8,150 bases of DNA, from assembly GCA_019419405.1 (NCBI GenBank), contig DYAA01000192.1, positions 1 to 8,150 of the forward strand, in the 5' to 3' direction. How positions within the stretch are numbered: position 1 is the stretch's first letter; every line of letters starts with the position of its first letter. The position numbers were made by a program, and so were the translations under genes. Under the pieces are notes generated by a model. The model worked only from the letters and a program-made list of their open reading frames with translations. It was not told where the DNA came from and did no database searches. This document shows positions 3,799 through 8,150 of this stretch, in pieces. The DNA comes from Collinsella sp. (lineage in GTDB: Bacteria; Actinomycetota; Coriobacteriia; Coriobacteriales; Coriobacteriaceae).

Positions 3799-6629
3799 TG
3801 GCTGCCAAACTCATCGATCTTTCCTTTACGCTCAACGGCCGCAAGGTCAAGGTTCAGATTGCCCCCGACACCATGCTCTTTTCGCTTTTGCGTGAGCAGG
3901 GTTGCGCGTCGGTGCGCTGCGCCTGCGAGACCACCAACTGCGGTCTGTGTACGGTGTGGCTCGACGGCGACCCGGTGCTGAGCTGCTCGGTTCCCGCCGC
4001 CCGTGTTGAGGGCCACACCATCACCACGCTTGAGGGCCTCAAGGCCGAGTCCGAGGCGCTTGCCCGCGCGATGGCTGCCGAAGGCGCCGAGCAGTGCGGT
4101 TTTTGCGCCCCCGGCCTTATCATGAACGTGCTGGCGCTTGCCCGCGCCGCCAAGGAGGACCCGAGCCTTGTCGCCACGCGCGAGGAGCTGTCGCGCCAGC
4201 TCGCCGGCAACCTCTGCCGTTGCAGCGGCTACGAGAGCCAGCTGCGCGCCATTGTCCGCTTCCTCAACGAGTCCGGCGTGCAGGTGGGCTTTGAGATGCC
4301 CGAGCTGCCGGTCAACGACACCAGCTGCGACGGTGTCTCGTACAAGCAGATCACCCACAAGCAGCCCAAGAAGGACTCGAAGGCCCTGCTCGAGGGGCGT
4401 CCCGTCTACGCGGGCGATATGGTGCCCGCCGGCGCGCTCATCGTCAAACTTAAGCGCAGCCCCTATGCCCGCGCCAAGATCCGCTCCATCGATACGTCGC
4501 GCGCCCTGAAGGTGCCTGGCGTGGTGGGCGTTTACACCTACGAGGACGTGCCCAAGCGCCGCTTTACCATCGCCGGTCAGAGCTATCCGCAGCCGAGTCC
4601 CTACGACCGCCTGATTCTCGAGAACCTCGTCCGTTACCAAAACGAAGAGGTGGCGATTGTCGCCGCCGAGACCGAGGAGGCTGCCGACAAGGCGCTCAAG
4701 CTCATCAAGGTCGACTACGAGGTGCTCGAGCCGTTGCTCGACTTTACCCAGGCGCTCGATAACGACATCGTGGTCCACCCCGAGGGCGACGTGACCTTTA
4801 TGTTCCCGCAGGGCGGCGACGTCCCACGCAACCTGGTGTGCAGCGGCACGAGCGACTTTGGCGATCTTGACGAGGCCTTCGCCCAGAGCGACATCGTCTT
4901 TGAGCGCACCTACACCAGCCAGGCCACGCAGACCGCGCCCATGGAGACCTTCCGCGCCTTCGCGACGACCGACGCGTTCGGCCGCATCTCGGTGACCACC
5001 TCTACGCAGGTGCCCTTCCACGTGCGCCGCATGGTCGCGCAGTCGCTCGACATTCCGCAGTCGCAGGTGCAGGTCATTAAGCCGCGCATCGGCGGCGGCT
5101 TTGGCTCCAAGCAGACGGGCTGCTGCGAGATCTTCGTGGCGTTCGTCACCCAGCAGACTGGCCGTCCGAGCTACTGCTGCTACACCCGCGAGGAGACCAT
5201 CACTGCGGGCAACTCGCGCCACCAGATGCAGATGACCGTTAAGCTGGGCGCCATGAACGACGGCACCATCACGGCCATCGACCTGCACACGCTGTCCAAC
5301 GCCGGAGCGTACGGCGAGCACGCCACCACGACGATCGGCCTTTCGGGCCACAAGAGCCTGCCGATTTACAACCATGTAAAGGCGAGCCGCTTTAGCTGGG
5401 ACGCTGTCTACACCAATACCAACCGCGGCGGCGCGTATCGCGGCTACGGTGCCACCCAGGGCCAGTTTGCCGTGGAGAGTGCCGTCAACGAGCTCGCTGA
5501 CATGCTGCACATGGACCCCGCCGACCTGCGCCTTAAGAACATCGTGCGCGAGGGCGAGATCATGCCGCAGTACTACAACGAAAAGCTCAACGCCTGCGCA
5601 CTCGACCGCTGCCTGCTGCGCGCGATGGACATGATCGGTTGGCGCGACAAGCCGCTGGCCGTCGACCTGGGCGACCGCGTGCGTGCTCTGGGCTGTGCGC
5701 TCACCATGCAGGGCTCGGGCATTTCCAACGTGGATATCGCCGGCATCGACATGCGCCTGGAAGAGGACGGCTTCATTTCCATCGGCACCGGCGCCACCGA
5801 TAACGGCATGGGCGTCGACACGATCCTGGCGCAGATTGCCGCCGAGGAGCTGGGCGTGGAGAGCTCGCTCATTGTGGTGCGCGGCGTGGACACCGACGTG
5901 TCGCCGTTCGATGCCGGCTCGTACGCGAGCTCGGGTACGTACGTGACGGGCCTGGCAGCCAAGAACGCCGCGACCGAGCTGCGCGAGAAGATCTGCGCTA
6001 AGGCCGCCCAGATGTGGGACGTGGACGCCGCCGACGTGGTCTTTGATGGCCAGTACGTGCGCCTGTCCGACGAGCGTGCCGCGCGCGAGCAGAACCGCTA
6101 CCTCACGCTGCGTGACTTTGCCAACCTGTGCGTCAAGAACATCGCGGGAGGCGACGCGCTGACCTCGCATGCCTCTGCCTGCCTGCCCGTTTCGCCTCCG
6201 CCGTTTATGGCCGGCATTGCCGAGGTCGAGGTCGACAAGGCCACCGGCAAGGTGACTGTGGTGGACTATGCGGCGGCCGTCGACTGCGGCACCGTGATCA
6301 ACGAGGCGCTCGCGCGCGTCCAGGCCGAGGGCGGCATTGCCCAGGGCATCGGCCACGCGCTCTACGAGATTGTCGAGCACGACGACCGCGGCCGCCTGCG
6401 CACCGGCAACTTTATGAGCTACAAGCTGCCCACGCGCCTGGATATCGGCAGTATTCGCGTGGCCTTTGAGCCGAGCTACGAGCCTACGGGCCCGTTTGGC
6501 GCCAAATCGATCGGCGAGGTCGTCATCAACACGCCGCTCGCCGCCGTGGCCTCGGCCGTGGCACACGCCACCGGACATCAGGTACGCTCGCTTCCGATCA
6601 CGCCGGAGAAAGCGCTGCTGGGGGAGTAG
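3798..6629 (+). CDS. Molybdenum hydroxylase, fused [2Fe-2S] and molybdopterin subunit (XdhD-like; possibly selenium-dependent)
   Basis: This 943-residue catalytic subunit hydroxylates a purine or other N-heterocycle or aldehyde with water at a molybdopterin cofactor. Residues 1-157 are two [2Fe-2S] domains: plant-ferredoxin cluster C43-x4-C48-x2-C51-x11-C63, then C100-x2-C103 (CGFCAPG) with C140-x-C142 (GNLCRCSGY). From about 195 comes the molybdenum part: IGGGFGSKQ (431-439), GGAYRGYGATQG (544-555, R548), GATDNGMGVDT (665-675), SYASSGTY (708-715) and GAKSIGEV (901-908), where E907 is the expected catalytic glutamate. The fusion layout and C-terminal GPFGAKSI...TPEK resemble E. coli XdhD, whose branch is tied to selenium-dependent hydroxylases, but here the iron-sulfur cysteines are intact. 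GAGGTG (3787-3792) provides a ribosome binding site within the end of the FAD gene. No maturation gene (XdhC, MobA-like, YqeB/YqeC) is in the window. The substrate is unknown; xanthine is only one option. Confidence 0.93.
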   Translation: MAAKLIDLSFTLNGRKVKVQIAPDTMLFSLLREQGCASVRCACETTNCGLCTVWLDGDPVLSCSVPAARVEGHTITTLEGLKAESEALARAMAAEGAEQCGFCAPGLIMNVLALARAAKEDPSLVATREELSRQLAGNLCRCSGYESQLRAIVRFLNESGVQVGFEMPELPVNDTSCDGVSYKQITHKQPKKDSKALLEGRPVYAGDMVPAGALIVKLKRSPYARAKIRSIDTSRALKVPGVVGVYTYEDVPKRRFTIAGQSYPQPSPYDRLILENLVRYQNEEVAIVAAETEEAADKALKLIKVDYEVLEPLLDFTQALDNDIVVHPEGDVTFMFPQGGDVPRNLVCSGTSDFGDLDEAFAQSDIVFERTYTSQATQTAPMETFRAFATTDAFGRISVTTSTQVPFHVRRMVAQSLDIPQSQVQVIKPRIGGGFGSKQTGCCEIFVAFVTQQTGRPSYCCYTREETITAGNSRHQMQMTVKLGAMNDGTITAIDLHTLSNAGAYGEHATTTIGLSGHKSLPIYNHVKASRFSWDAVYTNTNRGGAYRGYGATQGQFAVESAVNELADMLHMDPADLRLKNIVREGEIMPQYYNEKLNACALDRCLLRAMDMIGWRDKPLAVDLGDRVRALGCALTMQGSGISNVDIAGIDMRLEEDGFISIGTGATDNGMGVDTILAQIAAEELGVESSLIVVRGVDTDVSPFDAGSYASSGTYVTGLAAKNAATELREKICAKAAQMWDVDAADVVFDGQYVRLSDERAAREQNRYLTLRDFANLCVKNIAGGDALTSHASACLPVSPPPFMAGIAEVEVDKATGKVTVVDYAAAVDCGTVINEALARVQAEGGIAQGIGHALYEIVEHDDRGRLRTGNFMSYKLPTRLDIGSIRVAFEPSYEPTGPFGAKSIGEVVINTPLAAVASAVAHATGHQVRSLPITPEKALLGE

Positions 6630-6653
6630 CGGGTTAGCGAACAAGTCGTAGTT

Positions 6654-6683
6654 GGCGGGACGGGACAACTCGTCCCGCCTTTT
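6654..6683 (+). terminator. Intrinsic terminator of the hydroxylase operon
   Basis: GGCGGGACG (6654-6662) pairs perfectly with CGTCCCGCC (6671-6679), loop of eight, followed by four Ts (6680-6683). It lies 24 bases after the stop of the large subunit. The T-run is short but the stem is strong. Confidence 0.85.
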
Positions 6684-6741
6684 GCACTCGTGGTGAGGTC
6701 GTGAGCCTGTAAAACGTGTGCGTGCGCTTGCCGCTCGTATC

Positions 6742-6750
6742 TGCTATCAT
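6742..6750 (+). promoter_or_regulatory. Candidate promoter for tRNA-Leu (and perhaps tig), extended -10
   Basis: TGCTATCAT is an extended -10 with hexamer TATCAT, five of six matches to TATAAT. Transcription would start near 6757, about 13 bases before the tRNA. TTGCCG (6728-6733) lies too close to serve as -35. The layout resembles that before selC. Confidence 0.5.
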
Positions 6751-6769
6751 TCCTAGTCTGTGCGCTCAA

Positions 6770-6853
6770 GCGGGCGTGGCGGAATTGGTAGACGCGCCAG
6801 ATTTAGGTTCTGGTGGGATTCCCGTGAAGGTTCGAGTCCTTTCGCCCGCACCA
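6770..6853 (+). tRNA. tRNA-Leu, anticodon UAG
   Basis: This 84-nt class II tRNA decodes CUA-type leucine codons. Acceptor GCGGGCG (6770-6776) pairs with CGCCCGC (6843-6849), then A6850 and an encoded CCA (6851-6853). The D arm holds the usual GGTAGAC segment (6787-6793). Anticodon stem CCAGA (6797-6801) with TCTGG (6809-6813); loop TTTAGGT with anticodon TAG at 6804-6806. A long variable arm follows, then T arm GAAGG, loop TTCGAGT, CCTTT (ending 6842). The discriminator A is the leucine identity base. No terminator is visible before tig, so read-through into tig is possible. Confidence 0.97.
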
Positions 6854-6932
6854 TCGCACCTGCGTCGGCCCTGGCCGTCGCGACACTTTGTTGCATAAAG
6901 GTACCAGCACCTCAGATAAGCTGGGCAGTATG

Positions 6933-6938
6933 AGGAGG
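6933..6938 (+). promoter_or_regulatory. Ribosome binding site of tig
   Basis: AGGAGG is a full Shine-Dalgarno match. It lies 3 bases before GTG 6942 and 6 bases before TTG 6945, and downstream of the in-frame ATG 6930, which it therefore cannot serve. It rules against ATG 6930 and leaves GTG or TTG as the start. Confidence 0.75.
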
Positions 6939-6941
6939 AAC

Positions 6942-8150
6942 GTGTTGAACATCACCGCTTCTGACGTCAAGGACGCCAAGCTCACCGCTACGGTCACCAT
7001 CCCGGCCGCCGACGTCGACGCCGCGATCAAGAAGGCCTACAAGGATACCGCCAAGAAGTACCGCTTCCCGGGCTTCCGCGCCGGCAAGGCTCCCCGTCCG
7101 GTCATCGACTCCGCTCTTGGCGCCGAGGCAACCCTCGCTCAGGCCACCAACGACCTGATCGCCGCCAACGAGCCATCCGTCCTCAACGAGCTGGACATCG
7201 TCCCCACCAAGAACGGTGACTACAAGGAGCTTGACCTCGCCAAGGATCACGAGGACTACACCTACACCGTCGAGTTCTCCCTGCGTCCTGCTGCCGAGCT
7301 CTCCTCCTTCGACGCCGTCGAGATCGAGATGCCCCCTGCGGAGGTCACCGAGTCCGAGATCAACAACCAGGTCGAGATGCTCCTCAACTACCGTGCCACC
7401 TTCGAGGACGTCGAGGGTCGCGCTGTCGAGGCCGAGGACTACGTCACCGTCGACCTCAAGGCCGTCGAGAACGCCGACAACTTTGCCGCCGAGGGCCGCA
7501 TGCTCATCGCCGGTAGCGACAGCAACCCCGCCGAGTTCAACGAGGCCCTGATCGGCGCCAACGTTGACGACGTCAAGACCGTCACCTGGACCGACGAGGT
7601 CGAGGAGGGCGAGGAGGCCGAGACCCACACCGTCGAGGTCACCGTCAAGGGCATCAAGGTCCGCAACACCCCCGAGCTCACCGACGAGCTCGTCAAGTCC
7701 GACTTCGGCTTCGACAGCATCGACGCTATGCGCGACGCCATCAAGATTGAGATCGAGCAGGACAAGGCTTCCCGTCTCCCTGCCGAGAAGGAGAACCGTT
7801 GCGTCTCCGCTCTCGCTGAGCGCCTGCAGCTCGACGAGATGGACGCCGACTACGAGCAGTCCGTCTTTGAGGAGCTTGGCCAGAACTTCCTGTCCAACCT
7901 CGCTGCCCGCGGCATGACCCTCGACACCTGGCTGCCCGCTTCCGGCCTGACCATGGAGCAGTTCATCGGCGACCTGCACAAGCAGGCCAACGACGTTGCC
8001 CGTGAGTCCCTGGCGCTCGACGCCCTCGCCCGTGAGCTCAAGATCGAGGTCACCGAGGACGACATTAACGCCGAGTTCGAGAAGGCTGGCGTCAAGGACG
8101 TCGAGGCTTCCAAGGCCGAGTTCATCGCCGATGGCCGCATGCCTGCCGTC
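6942..8150 (+). CDS. tig: Trigger factor, ribosome-associated chaperone (3' end outside window)
   Basis: Trigger factor binds ribosomal protein uL23 at the exit tunnel and shields nascent chains. The window holds 403 codons, open to the last base; the family usually has about 430-450 residues, so a short C-terminal piece is missing. Residues 43-51 (PGFRAGKAP) are the ribosome-binding signature GFRxGxxP at its usual position, within an N-terminal domain ending near 115. Residues about 160-245 occupy the FKBP isomerase position but are divergent and acid-rich (TDEVEEGEEAETHTVEVTVKG), with little left of the usual catalytic-pocket residues. The rest is the helical substrate-binding domain. The start is GTG 6942 or TTG 6945 (MNITASDVK... 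fits family starts), both served by the AGGAGG site; I report the GTG. tRNA-Leu lies 88 bases upstream. The clpP genes that often follow tig would be outside the window. Confidence 0.95.
   Translation, partial: MLNITASDVKDAKLTATVTIPAADVDAAIKKAYKDTAKKYRFPGFRAGKAPRPVIDSALGAEATLAQATNDLIAANEPSVLNELDIVPTKNGDYKELDLAKDHEDYTYTVEFSLRPAAELSSFDAVEIEMPPAEVTESEINNQVEMLLNYRATFEDVEGRAVEAEDYVTVDLKAVENADNFAAEGRMLIAGSDSNPAEFNEALIGANVDDVKTVTWTDEVEEGEEAETHTVEVTVKGIKVRNTPELTDELVKSDFGFDSIDAMRDAIKIEIEQDKASRLPAEKENRCVSALAERLQLDEMDADYEQSVFEELGQNFLSNLAARGMTLDTWLPASGLTMEQFIGDLHKQANDVARESLALDALARELKIEVTEDDINAEFEKAGVKDVEASKAEFIADGRMPAV

Noticed and set aside
3795..6668. Very long open frame (957 codons) on the minus strand across the whole hydroxylase large subunit
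   Set aside because: It is the antisense shadow of a high-GC gene with strong third-position bias. The + strand frame has complete family motifs, while the minus product is a low-complexity Ala/Gly/Val/Arg/His-rich string with no recognisable domain.
6904..6924. Small hairpin (CCAGC with GCTGG) just before tig
   Set aside because: Only five base pairs with an 11-base loop, no T-run, and likely to arise by chance at this base composition.

Overview
GC-rich DNA with densely packed genes, mostly with strong GC preference at third codon positions, whose protein style best fits an anaerobic, high-GC gut actinobacterium of the Coriobacteriia, perhaps Collinsella. The taxon is an inference from protein flavour and gene content; no rRNA or other decisive marker is present. 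All genes I can support read on the + strand.

Left part (1-1372): the 3' end of selB, the selenocysteine-specific elongation factor, is followed by a roughly 215-base gap holding a long imperfect inverted repeat (819-976), and then by selC, the selenocysteine tRNA with anticodon UCA (1014-1110). A perfect 12-bp hairpin lies just after selC. The organism should therefore be able to read UGA as selenocysteine. The 1159-1372 stretch is the gdhA upstream region: repeated CGAAAC hexamers, a weak promoter candidate and a GC-rich leader hairpin, with no gene that I can support.

Middle part (1373-6683): gdhA, a complete hexameric-type glutamate dehydrogenase gene with its own strong intrinsic terminator, then a two-gene operon for a molybdenum hydroxylase of the xanthine dehydrogenase superfamily. 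Its first gene is the FAD subunit; the second is a fusion of two [2Fe-2S] domains and the molybdopterin domain. The genes overlap by one base (TAATG). The order and the fusion match the ygfM-xdhD pair of E. coli, a branch linked to selenium-dependent molybdenum hydroxylases. A terminator closes the operon.

Right part (6684-8150): a tRNA-Leu (anticodon UAG) behind an extended -10 promoter, then tig, the ribosome-associated trigger factor, which runs off the window edge and has a divergent peptidyl-prolyl isomerase domain.

Together the window carries selenium-linked translation (selB, selC), nitrogen/amino-acid metabolism (gdhA), probable purine or other N-heterocycle hydroxylation, and nascent-chain folding. 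I see no clear new system. The items most worth a second look are the inverted repeat between selB and selC, the possible labile-selenium nature of the hydroxylase, and the divergent trigger factor.
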